Of a stretch of DNA of 8,325 nt, positions 1 to 6,542 are shown one piece after another. A program made the translations under genes and the position numbers. The number at the start of each line of letters is the position of its first letter. The stretch's first letter is position 1. The DNA is from Actinomycetota bacterium (GTDB taxonomy: Bacteria; Actinomycetota; Thermoleophilia; Gaiellales; Gaiellaceae). The stretch spans positions 1 to 8,325 of the forward strand of contig JACCTQ010000346.1 of the NCBI GenBank assembly GCA_013812265.1. The letters are read 5' to 3'. The notes beneath the pieces were generated by a model. It saw only the letters and a list, made by a program, of their open reading frames with translations, did not search any database and had not been told where the DNA came from.

Positions 1-402
1 CCCGACGCCGACCTCGCCGCGCACATCACCGTCGTCCGAGAGCGCGGAATAGTGCTCCTCGGAGCCCCGATCCAGGAGGTTTTCCCGCCTGTGCCCCGCG
101 CCGACTACGTCGACTCCCTGCTCCGGGATCTCAGGTGGTCCCGCGACCGCGCAGCCCAGGCTCCGCTCTACGCGATTCTCAGCATGGCGAGGGAGTGGGC
201 GACGCTCGCGACCGGCGAGCTGCACTCGAAGGACTCCGGAGCGGCGTGGGCGACAGTGCGCCTTCCGCCGGATCTTCGCCCGCTGGTCAACGGAGCAATC
301 GCGAGCTACCGGGGAGACGGGGCGGATCTCATCGTCGACCTGGATGGCCTCGAGCGCTTCGTCGCGTACGTGGACGCGCGCGTGCAGGAGAGCGTGCCAT
401 GA
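1..402 (+). CDS. AadA-like (DUF4111-type) nucleotidyltransferase, C-terminal part
   Basis: The reading frame is open from the first base of the window to TGA at 400-402, giving 133 residues of a protein whose N-terminus lies off the left edge. The GTG at 52 is internal, because the frame continues upstream with residues that fit the same family. The visible part resembles the C-terminal helical domain of AadA-type aminoglycoside adenylyltransferases (DUF4111): a VLLGAP...EVFPPVP segment, then a helical stretch with YAILSMAREWA, a LHSKDSGAAWA loop and LPPDLRPLVNGAIASY. Family members transfer AMP to spectinomycin or streptomycin hydroxyls, but many chromosomal homologues have no proven drug substrate. 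The nucleotidyltransferase core (GS...D.D motif) would lie upstream and cannot be checked. The stop overlaps the start of the MFS gene (ATGA at 399-402), which suggests translational coupling. Family assignment is fairly secure; resistance activity is unproven. Confidence 0.72.
   Translation, partial: PDADLAAHITVVRERGIVLLGAPIQEVFPPVPRADYVDSLLRDLRWSRDRAAQAPLYAILSMAREWATLATGELHSKDSGAAWATVRLPPDLRPLVNGAIASYRGDGADLIVDLDGLERFVAYVDARVQESVP
386..390 (+). promoter_or_regulatory. Ribosome binding site of the MFS gene
   Basis: AGGAG lies 8 bases before the ATG at 399, inside the last codons of the nucleotidyltransferase-like gene. It decides the MFS start: the same frame is open back to about 135, but that extension is arginine- and glycine-rich with no family resemblance. 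Confidence 0.7.
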
Positions 403-1646
403 GCTGGCTCGGCGTCCTCGCCGAGCGCGACTTCCGCCAGCTCTTCCTGGCGCGCACGATCTCACTGCTCGGCACGTCGATCGCCCCCATTGCCCTGGCG
501 TTCGCCGTGCTGGACGACCTCGGAGGCTCCGCGACCGACCTCGGCATCGTGCTCGCCGCAGCGAGTGTGCCGCAAATCCTCTTCCTGCTGGTCGGCGGAG
601 TCTGGGCCGATCGACTGCCCCGTTACCTGGTCATGGTCGCTTCCGATCTGACGATGTTCGCGATGCAGGCGGCCACGGCTCTTCTGCTCTTCACCGAGGC
701 GGCGGAGCTCTGGCACCTCGCACTCCTGCAGGGGGTCAGAGGGATCGCCTCGGCGTTCTTCTTTCCCGCGGCGACAGGAGTGGTCCCCCAGGTCGTGAGC
801 GCGGAGCGACTCCAGCAGGCGAACGCGTTACTCGGACTCACCGTGAGCTCCGCAAGCGTCGTCGGAGCCCTGGTAGGCGGTGCGCTCGTCGCCACGGCCG
901 GCCCAGCCGCCGCGATTGCGTTCGACGCGGCGACCTTCCTGGCGAGCGCGGCCTTCCTCTTCCGCATCCGCCCGCCCAAGAACCTGACGCTGCCGGCTCG
1001 TCGCTTCGTCCGCGAGCTGAAGGAGGGCTGGCAGGAGTTCACGTCGAGAACGTGGCTGTGGGTGATCGTCGCCGTGGCCGCCCTTGACAACATGGTCGCG
1101 CAGGGAGCCTTCTTCGTCCTTGGTCCCGTCGTCGCCGACGACTCGCTCGGCGGGGCCACTGCCTGGGGGCTGATCATGGCGGGGTTCGGGGCCGGCTTCG
1201 TCGGTGGCGGGTTGCTCATGCTCCGCTTCAAGCCCGAGCGACCCCTCTTCGCTGCGTGCGTCGCGCTGCTGTTGTTCGCATTCCCGTTTCCACTGCTGGC
1301 GGTCGCTGCTCCGGCGCCATTGATCGCCGCCGCGGCCCTCGTTGCGGGGTTTGGCCTCGAGATCTTCGGCACGCTCTGGAACACCGCCCTGCAGGAGCAT
1401 GTCCCGCGCGAGCGCCTCTCACGCGTGAGCGCCTACGACTACCTCGGCTCGTTCGTGTTCATCCCGATCGGGTTGGCGATCGCCGGCCCGATTGCCGATC
1501 AAATCGGCATCGCCGAGGCACTGTGGGCTGCCGGCGCAATCGTCCTCGCGAGCACGGTCGCTCAGCTGTTCGTCGCCGACATCCGCAACCTGCGTCGGCT
1601 GGGTGCCGAGACAACCGGAGCTGCGCCGGCTGAAGCAGAGGCATGA
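399..1646 (+). CDS. MFS transporter (MFS_3 / EntS-like exporter)
   Basis: This encodes a 415-residue, strongly hydrophobic inner-membrane protein of the usual length for a 12-helix major facilitator. The N-terminus (MSWLGVLAERDFRQLFLART followed by SLLGTSIAP) is typical of the MFS_3 group that includes enterobactin- and macrolide-type exporters. The motif-A loop between helices 2 and 3 is visible as GGVWADRLPR at about residues 66-75. A polar loop around residues 190-215 (RPPKNLTLPARRFVRELKEG) separates the two six-helix halves. The second half contains glycine-rich helices and a conserved-looking LWNTALQEHVPRERLSRVSAYD segment near residue 330. The start is the ATG of the ATGA overlap with the upstream gene, with a good ribosome site. 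Proton-driven export of a small hydrophobic compound is the family expectation; the substrate cannot be read from sequence. Co-expression with an AadA-like protein would fit export of a drug or secondary metabolite. Confidence 0.88.
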   Translation: MSWLGVLAERDFRQLFLARTISLLGTSIAPIALAFAVLDDLGGSATDLGIVLAAASVPQILFLLVGGVWADRLPRYLVMVASDLTMFAMQAATALLLFTEAAELWHLALLQGVRGIASAFFFPAATGVVPQVVSAERLQQANALLGLTVSSASVVGALVGGALVATAGPAAAIAFDAATFLASAAFLFRIRPPKNLTLPARRFVRELKEGWQEFTSRTWLWVIVAVAALDNMVAQGAFFVLGPVVADDSLGGATAWGLIMAGFGAGFVGGGLLMLRFKPERPLFAACVALLLFAFPFPLLAVAAPAPLIAAAALVAGFGLEIFGTLWNTALQEHVPRERLSRVSAYDYLGSFVFIPIGLAIAGPIADQIGIAEALWAAGAIVLASTVAQLFVADIRNLRRLGAETTGAAPAEAEA

Positions 1647-1652
1647 TGCGTG

Positions 1653-2696
1653 CTAGCCGCGCTCGATCGCCTTCCGGTACGCGGCCACGTAGTCGTCGAC
1701 CATGCGCTCGGACGAGAACCGCTCTTCCACGTAGCGCCGGCACACGAGCGGGTCGAGCGCATCGGCCTGCTCGAGCGCAGCCGCCATGTCGCGGTAGCTG
1801 TCCACGATGATGCCGCTCACACCGTGCTGCACCACCTCGGGAACCGCGCCGTAGCGAGTCGCGATCACGGGCGTCCCGCAGGCCATCGACTCGATCAGGA
1901 CCAGCCCGAAGGGCTCCTCCCACTCGATCGGGAACAGGGTCGTACGCGCGTTCTGGAGCAGTTCGACCTTCTGGCCGTGCGTCACCTCGCCGAGGTACTC
2001 GATGTCGTCGCTCAGGTGCGGCTCGACGAGCTCGGCGAAGTACTGTCGCTCCTTCGGCTCCCGCCTCTTCCCGGCGATCTTCAGCGGCAGCCCCAGCTCC
2101 ATCGCCACGGCGATGGCGCGGTGGCAGCCCTTGTCTGGGCTCATACGGCCGAGAAAGAGCAGGTACTCGCCGGGGTGCGGCTTGCACGGATACGCGGACA
2201 GGTCGAGCGCGTTCGGCACGTTCGCGAGCCACGGCAGATCGGGCTTCGGCCGCCGCTGGTTGAGGGACACGGAGATCAGCCCGACCCGGGGCGACACTCG
2301 CCCGATCTGCTCGTAGATGGTGCCCCCCTCGGAGTCGAGCGGGCCGTGGATCGTGTGCACGACGGGTGTCCCGACCGCCCCGCCCAGCGCTGCCGCCGGC
2401 AGCCCCGAGTGATCGTTGATGATGTCGAACTCAGAGGCCCGCTCGTAGCACCCGAGCGCGTGCTGCAGCTCGGGCAGAGTGCGACCGATGAGGTGCGCGG
2501 GCGCCTCCGCGTAGACGAAGGAGAGCTTCGCCTTCGTGAGCGAGTCGCCGGATGCGAAGAGCGTCACGTCGTGGCCGGCGTCGGCGAGGCCGTCGGCGAG
2601 TAGCGACACCACCCACTCGATCCCGCCGTACCCCGACGGAGGCACGGGGAACCAGACCGGGCTGACGACAGCGATCCGAAGCTCGTTGGAGCTCAT
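1653..2696 (-). CDS. Glycosyltransferase family 4 (GT-B fold)
   Basis: The 347-residue protein is a retaining GT-B glycosyltransferase that should transfer a sugar from a nucleotide-sugar donor. The N-terminal acceptor domain starts with RIAVVSPVWFPVPPSGYGG at about residues 7-25, including the glycine loop. HTIHGPL near 114-120 is a typical GT4 segment. The donor domain begins at about 175 with YLLFLGRMSPDKG. It carries the family EX7E signature, E261-PFGLVLI-E269, followed by SMACGTPVIATRYGAVPEVV, which would contact the nucleotide sugar. The start is the ATG at 2694-2696. It overlaps the stop of the debranching enzyme gene (ATGA) and is preceded by GGTGGAGGAGG within that gene's last codons. 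A longer frame upstream lies inside the debranching gene and is not family-like. There is no signal peptide or membrane segment, so it should be cytoplasmic. Donor and acceptor are unknown; coupling to a debranching-type glucosidase suggests an alpha-glucan or glucoside product. Confidence 0.9.
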   Translation of the reverse strand: MSSNELRIAVVSPVWFPVPPSGYGGIEWVVSLLADGLADAGHDVTLFASGDSLTKAKLSFVYAEAPAHLIGRTLPELQHALGCYERASEFDIINDHSGLPAAALGGAVGTPVVHTIHGPLDSEGGTIYEQIGRVSPRVGLISVSLNQRRPKPDLPWLANVPNALDLSAYPCKPHPGEYLLFLGRMSPDKGCHRAIAVAMELGLPLKIAGKRREPKERQYFAELVEPHLSDDIEYLGEVTHGQKVELLQNARTTLFPIEWEEPFGLVLIESMACGTPVIATRYGAVPEVVQHGVSGIIVDSYRDMAAALEQADALDPLVCRRYVEERFSSERMVDDYVAAYRKAIERG

Positions 2697-4759
2697 GCCT
2701 CCTCCACCCGCACCGCGCCCTGCTCGAGCTCGACGTTCCACAGGCGGTCGAATGCCGGGACCCCGGACAGCCGCAGCCTCTTGCCCGCCCACGACGGCAC
2801 TGTCAAACCTTCAGCGCTCTCGAGCATCTGCCGGCGACGGCTCGGAAAGAGGCCGAGCAGCAGCTGCAGCAGGAGTACCGGCGTCCCGGCCGCCCACGCC
2901 TGGGGCCGCGCAGCGGTCGGATAGGCGATCGGAAAGGGCGTGTCCGAGCGGGGAAGGCCCGCGAAGACCTCCGGCAGCTGATAGTCGAAATGGGCGGCGG
3001 CGCCGATCATGCGACGAATGATCCGCTGGGCTTCCTCGTGGCGACCGTACTTCGAAAGCCCCCACGCGATCAGCGAATTGTCGTGGGGCCACACCGTGCC
3101 GTTGTGGTACGAGAGCGGGTTGTAGGCGGCGTCACCACTCGACATCGTCCTGACGCCCCATCCTGACCACAGCCCCTCGCCCATGAGGCGGTCGACGACC
3201 GCGTCGGCGCGCTCCGCCGGAACGATCCCGCTCCACAGCAGGTGGCCGATGTTGGAGGACACGGAGTCGACCTTGGCTCCCTCCCGGTCGAGCGCGAGGG
3301 CGTAGAAGCCGCCCCGGGCGTCGCACCAGAACGCCTCGTTGAATCGCTCGAAGAGACGATCGGCATCGCCGTCGAGCCGTTCCGAAAGCTCGCGATCCCG
3401 CCAGACCTCGCGTGCGAGCTCGGCCAGACGGCGCTTGGCGTCGTAGACATACCCCTGCACCTCGCAGGGCGCGATGGGAGGCTCCGCGATCCGACCGTCC
3501 GCGAAACGCTGCGAGTCGTACGAGTCCTTCCACGACTGGTTCTCGAGCCCGCGGGGTGTGCGCTTCAGATAGTCGACAAAGCCGTCGCCGTTTCGGTCTC
3601 CGCTCTCGTCGATCCAAGCCAGCGCGCGCATTGCCGGCTCTTTCAGCGTGCGGACAAGGGCGGCGTCGTCGGTCCAGCGCCAGACCTCCGAGAGGAGAAT
3701 CAGCCAGAGAGGAGTCGCGTCGACCGTTCCGTAGTAGCGCGGGAACCAGTTCCGTGCCGCCTTCCCGTGCCGGACCTCGTGCACGATCTTGCCCGGCTCG
3801 GCATCGATGTCCGGCTCGTCCTCGACGGCCTGCAGCTCCGCGAGGAACTCGAGCGCGCCGCGTGCCAGCTCCGGTCCGAACAGGAGCGTCTGCAGACAGG
3901 TGATGATCGTGTCGCGTCCGAAGACGGTCATGAACCACGGCATGCCGGCGGCCGGAAGCCGCCCGCCGGCGGTCCCACCACGCATGCGCAGCGAGGCCAG
4001 AGCCGACACCGAGCTCGTGAACGTGTCCTCGAGGTCGTCCCAATCGCCCCTGAGCTGCGGCACGCGCAGGCGCCAGGCGGCCAGCGAATCGGTGACACGC
4101 GAGAGCTCCTCGCCGAAGCGGCGCTCCCGCACGCGCGGCATCACCTCGTCCCCGTCCGAGGACGGAACCACGTCCAGCCGCACGTCCCACGACTCGCGCG
4201 GGTCGAGCTCGACCCGGTAGACGATGCTCGAGCCGTTCACGGCGCCGCGACGCGAGAGCAGGATCTGCGTGCGAGCCACGCTGCCGTCGTGATCCTCGAG
4301 CAGGAACTGGTTGTTCCGCTCGTCGTACAGGCACGGAGCGGGCGGGGGCAGCGGCGGGGCCTTGTCCGGATTGCCGAAATCGAAGTCATAGTTCTTGACG
4401 GCGAAGATGTCGGCGAAGTCGGACCCGAACTCCAGCCCGACGTCGAAGGCGAGCCTCTCGGTGCTGTGGTTCTGGATCCGGACCCGATCCTGCATGCCGT
4501 CCCCGACGAAGCGCGCGCGTCTGATGGACAGGACGTCCTGCTGGAGCCCCCCCGCAAGCGGGTTGCGGAGGTAGAACACGGCCGAGAAGTACTCCACCCG
4601 ATCAGACGAGAGCAGCAGGGGAGCCTCGCCGTTGATCGTCAGCTTCAGCTGTGAGAGAAAGCGGGTGTCCTCGGCGAAGAGGCCGCCCGTCCGCCACTGC
4701 AGATCGCCGCGCTCGTCGCAGATGCAGAAGGTAGAACCCTCGAGGATGGTAAGAGCCAT
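2693..4759 (-). CDS. Amylo-alpha-1,6-glucosidase / glycogen debranching-type enzyme
   Basis: The 688-residue protein has the two-part layout of bacterial glycogen-debranching-like enzymes. An N-terminal beta-rich domain (GDE_N_bis type, about 10-200) opens with FCICDERGDLQWRTGGLFAEDTRFLS, split here as residues 11-20 and 21-36. It is followed by a linker and an (alpha/alpha)6-barrel domain (about 235-640). Conserved-looking barrel segments are PWFMTVFGRDTIIT (274-287), NQSWKDSYDS (407-416), YHNGTVWPHDNSLIAWG (551-567), PEVFAGLP (596-603) and AYPTAARPQAWAAGTP (612-627). The family hydrolyses alpha-1,6 branch glucosyl residues of glycogen or related glucans. Which acidic residues are catalytic I cannot assign with certainty; D283, D412 and E597 sit in conserved blocks. 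An EF-hand-like D-R-N-G-D-G-F-V-D loop occurs at 388-396. No signal peptide is seen, so it should be cytoplasmic. It starts 3 bases after the dehydrogenase stop, behind a weak AAGGCG, and overlaps the glycosyltransferase by 4 bases. Confidence 0.9.
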   Translation of the reverse strand: MALTILEGSTFCICDERGDLQWRTGGLFAEDTRFLSQLKLTINGEAPLLLSSDRVEYFSAVFYLRNPLAGGLQQDVLSIRRARFVGDGMQDRVRIQNHSTERLAFDVGLEFGSDFADIFAVKNYDFDFGNPDKAPPLPPPAPCLYDERNNQFLLEDHDGSVARTQILLSRRGAVNGSSIVYRVELDPRESWDVRLDVVPSSDGDEVMPRVRERRFGEELSRVTDSLAAWRLRVPQLRGDWDDLEDTFTSSVSALASLRMRGGTAGGRLPAAGMPWFMTVFGRDTIITCLQTLLFGPELARGALEFLAELQAVEDEPDIDAEPGKIVHEVRHGKAARNWFPRYYGTVDATPLWLILLSEVWRWTDDAALVRTLKEPAMRALAWIDESGDRNGDGFVDYLKRTPRGLENQSWKDSYDSQRFADGRIAEPPIAPCEVQGYVYDAKRRLAELAREVWRDRELSERLDGDADRLFERFNEAFWCDARGGFYALALDREGAKVDSVSSNIGHLLWSGIVPAERADAVVDRLMGEGLWSGWGVRTMSSGDAAYNPLSYHNGTVWPHDNSLIAWGLSKYGRHEEAQRIIRRMIGAAAHFDYQLPEVFAGLPRSDTPFPIAYPTAARPQAWAAGTPVLLLQLLLGLFPSRRRQMLESAEGLTVPSWAGKRLRLSGVPAFDRLWNVELEQGAVRVEEA

Positions 4760-4762
4760 GAG

Positions 4763-5515
4763 CTAGTCGCCTTGCCCCGCGCGGACGATCCTTGTTGCGC
4801 TCGACTGGGTCAAGGCCTTGACCACGATCTCGTCCACGTTGACGTGCGGCGGCCGCGTGACCGCGAAGAGCACGCACTCGGCGATGTCTGGCGGTGTGAG
4901 CGGCTCCACGCCTTCGTAGACCTGCCTCGCCTTCTCCTCGTCGCCGCGAAAACGAACGAGGGAGAAGTCGGTCTCCACGAGGCCCGGATCAACGGTGGTG
5001 ATGCGGATGGGGCGTCCGAGCAGATCTTCCCGGAGTGCGTAGGTGAACCCGCGGACCGCGAACTTCGACGTGACGTAGAGAGCTGCGTTGGGATACGCCT
5101 GTCGCCCCGCGACCGAACCGAGGTTGACGACGTGGCCCCCGTCCCGGAGGTGGGGAAGGCACAGCCGGGTCATGCGGATCAACCCCTGAACGTTCGTCTC
5201 GAGCACGACCTCCTCGTCCCTTTCCGTGCTCTCGGTGAACGGGTCGCGCCCGAGGGCAAGGCCGGCGCCGTTCACGAGGATGTCGATCGCGCCGAGCTCC
5301 CGGGTCACTGCCTCGACGAACCGCTCGCAGCTCGCTGGGTCGCGGACATCGAGTGTGTGGGACACGAAATTCTGCCCGAGGTCGGAGAGCCGCTCGGTTC
5401 GCCGGGCTCCCACGGCGACCCGTGCGCCCGCCTCGGCCAGCGCAACGGCGGTCGCTGCGCCGATCCCGCTCGAGGCGCCGGTGACGATCGCCGTCCTACC
5501 CGCGAGCGCAGCCAC
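4763..5515 (-). CDS. SDR family NAD(P)-dependent oxidoreductase (YdfG-like)
   Basis: The 250-residue protein is a classical short-chain dehydrogenase/reductase of normal length. It has the cofactor-binding TGASSGIG at residues 12-19, an acidic turn LDVRD at 55-59, NGAG at 82-85 (a variant of the usual NNAG), N108, the catalytic S134 in GSVAG, and YVTSK with Y147 and K151. The ARR at 37-39 after the second strand favours NADP(H). The C-terminal part (DPGLVETDFSLVRFRGDEEK, and PPHVNVDEIVV near 222-232) resembles YdfG/3-hydroxy-acid and serine dehydrogenases, but the substrate is not certain. I chose the GTG at 5513-5515 because it gives MAALAGRTAIVTG, a standard SDR N-terminus. The frame is open further upstream only because it runs through the damaged CDF gene. 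No good Shine-Dalgarno precedes the start. It is the first gene of the likely SDR, debranching enzyme and glycosyltransferase operon. Confidence 0.88.
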   Translation of the reverse strand: MAALAGRTAIVTGASSGIGAATAVALAEAGARVAVGARRTERLSDLGQNFVSHTLDVRDPASCERFVEAVTRELGAIDILVNGAGLALGRDPFTESTERDEEVVLETNVQGLIRMTRLCLPHLRDGGHVVNLGSVAGRQAYPNAALYVTSKFAVRGFTYALREDLLGRPIRITTVDPGLVETDFSLVRFRGDEEKARQVYEGVEPLTPPDIAECVLFAVTRPPHVNVDEIVVKALTQSSATRIVRAGQGD

Positions 5516-5523
5516 GGCGGCGG

Positions 5524-5529
5524 ACTCTA
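5524..5529 (-). promoter_or_regulatory. Possible -10 element for a leaderless SDR transcript
   Basis: On the minus strand TAGAGT (a TANNNT match) ends 8 bases before the GTG start at 5515. No ribosome binding site lies at a usable distance; the GGAGGGAG at 5553-5560 is about 37 bases upstream. This arrangement is what leaderless actinobacterial transcripts look like. No clear -35 is seen, so it remains a weak prediction. Confidence 0.25.
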
Positions 5530-5561
5530 ACGGGCTCTGTGGTCGTAGCTCGCTCCCTCCG

Positions 5562-6494
5562 CTAGCGATGATGAACCGGGCGGACGCGCCGGGCGACGGG
5601 CCCGAGCACGACGCGCTGCTCGCCTCCCGCGTGGTCGACCTGGAGCGTCGTGTGCTCGATGTCGAAACGCTCTGCGAGCATCGCCTCCAGAGCGCGCCGC
5701 AGCGCGTGACAATCGGCTGCCCCCTCGACCAGCACGTGCGCGGAAAGGCCGGAAACCCGCTCGTGACCGTCCAGACGTGCAGGTCGTGGGCCTCCGCGAC
5801 GCCCGGGTGGTCGACGATCGCCCGCCCCACCAGGGCGGGATCGATGTCACCCGGCGCACGCTCGAGGAAGATCCGGGCCGAGTCGCGGATCAGACTCCAC
5901 GCTGCCAGAAGATGAGCGCAGCCACGGCAAGGCTGATGAGCGGGTCGATGCGGTCCCAACCGGTCGCGATCAGGATCACGGCCGCAATCGCCGTCCCGAT
6001 GAACGCCGCGAGGTCGGTTGCGACATGGAGGTAGGCACCGCGCATATTCAGCTCCGGCGACTTGCCGGGGCGAGCAGGAGGGCGGCGACGAGGTTCACGG
6101 CGATGCCTAGCAGCGCGACGACGAGCACGATCGATCCCCGCACCTCCTGAGGCGAGATGAGCCGCCGAGCCGCGACGTAGACGATCCAGGCGCCGACCAG
6201 GGCGAGGACGATCCCATTGGCCAGCGCCGCGAGGATCTCGACACGCCCGAACCCGAACGTCCAGCGTCCGCTGGGCGGCTGTGCGGCCATGGCGCTCGCG
6301 AGCAAAGCAAGGCCGAGGGCGACCGCGTCGGTGAGCATGTGCGCCGCGTCTGCGAGCAGGGCGAGCGAGCCCGCGAGGAGCCCGGCAACGACCTCCACCA
6401 GCAGGAACGCGGCCACGAGGAGAAGCGCGGCCATGAGTGCGCGTCTGTCCGCGCTACGGTGCGCGGTGCCATGGGAGTGGCTATGGACGCTCAC
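5562..6494 (-). pseudogene. Cation diffusion facilitator (CDF, CzcD-like) transporter, triple frameshift
   Basis: Family-like sequence runs continuously from a GTG at 6492-6494 to TAG at 5562-5564, but in three frames. Frame 0 gives a His-rich N-terminus (SVHSHSHGTAH), helices 1-4 and the first metal-site motif HMLTD (H52, D56), then stops at 6048-6050 after 148 residues. A one-base loss near 6058-6070 moves the homology to SPELNMRGAYLHVATDLAAF, which holds the second HxxxD (HVATD). A second loss near 5904-5907 moves it to AAWSLIRDSARIFLER and HDLHVWTVTSGFPA. A third near 5742-5748 returns it to frame 0 for SAHVLVEGAADCHALRRALE and the C-terminal cytoplasmic domain. Restoring three bases would give about 311 residues, normal for a CDF Zn/Cd/Co exporter. 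As written, the product would lack helices 5-6 and the cytoplasmic domain. Either the gene is recently dead or the sequence has local errors. Confidence 0.85.
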
Positions 6495-6500
6495 GAGTCG

Positions 6501-6506
6501 TATGCT
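6501..6506 (+). promoter_or_regulatory. Predicted -10 of the ABC transporter operon
   Basis: TATGCT matches four of six bases of TATAAT, including the key TA...T positions. It lies about 36 bases before the GTG at 6543, leaving a leader of roughly 30 bases that contains the ribosome site. The best -35 candidate, TGGCTA at 6478-6483 (17-base spacer), is poor. The element overlaps the opposite-strand -10 of the CDF gene almost completely. Confidence 0.35.
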
Positions 6507-6507
6507 A
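6502..6507 (-). promoter_or_regulatory. Predicted -10 of the CDF gene, leaderless type
   Basis: TAGCAT on the minus strand lies 7 bases before the GTG at 6494, placing the transcription start at or next to the start codon. No Shine-Dalgarno is present before this GTG, which agrees with a leaderless mRNA. A -35 is not evident. Confidence 0.35.
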
Positions 6508-6528
6508 GGCGCCGCCAAACTTGTTAGA

Positions 6529-6535
6529 GGGAGGT
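6529..6535 (+). promoter_or_regulatory. Ribosome binding site of the ABC ATPase gene
   Basis: GGGAGGT lies 7 to 8 bases before the GTG at 6543. This favours that GTG over the in-frame GTG at 6552, which would be 17 bases away. Confidence 0.7.
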
Positions 6536-6542
6536 TAAGACT

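Noticed and set aside
135..398. An 88-codon N-terminal extension of the MFS protein
   Set aside because: It overlaps the nucleotidyltransferase-like gene in another frame, is Arg/Gly/Ser-rich, and the ATG at 399 has a good ribosome site and a family-typical N-terminus.
1650..2603. A 317-codon plus-strand open frame opposite the glycosyltransferase
   Set aside because: The opposite strand encodes a clear GT4 protein with EX7E; this frame has a biased, motif-free translation.
3242..4654. A 470-codon plus-strand open frame opposite the debranching enzyme
   Set aside because: It is the antisense shadow of a well-supported gene in GC-rich DNA; the translation shows no domain or motif and the start has no ribosome site.
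4763..5959. A possible fusion of a CDF C-terminal segment to the dehydrogenase (398-codon open frame)
   Set aside because: The CDF-like part lies only between the second and third frameshift sites. The next 180 bases in this frame are nonsense while the CDF homology continues in another frame to its own TAG at 5562. The fusion is an accident of the frameshifts.
5742..6070. Programmed ribosomal frameshifting in the CDF gene
   Set aside because: Three separate shifts would be needed, none with a slippery heptamer or a recognisable stimulatory site, and CDF proteins are not known to use recoding. Decay or sequence error is simpler.
6508..6536. An operator for a LacI-type regulator in the ABC operon leader
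   Set aside because: Apart from a short GGCGCC palindrome, I could not find a convincing inverted repeat of operator size.
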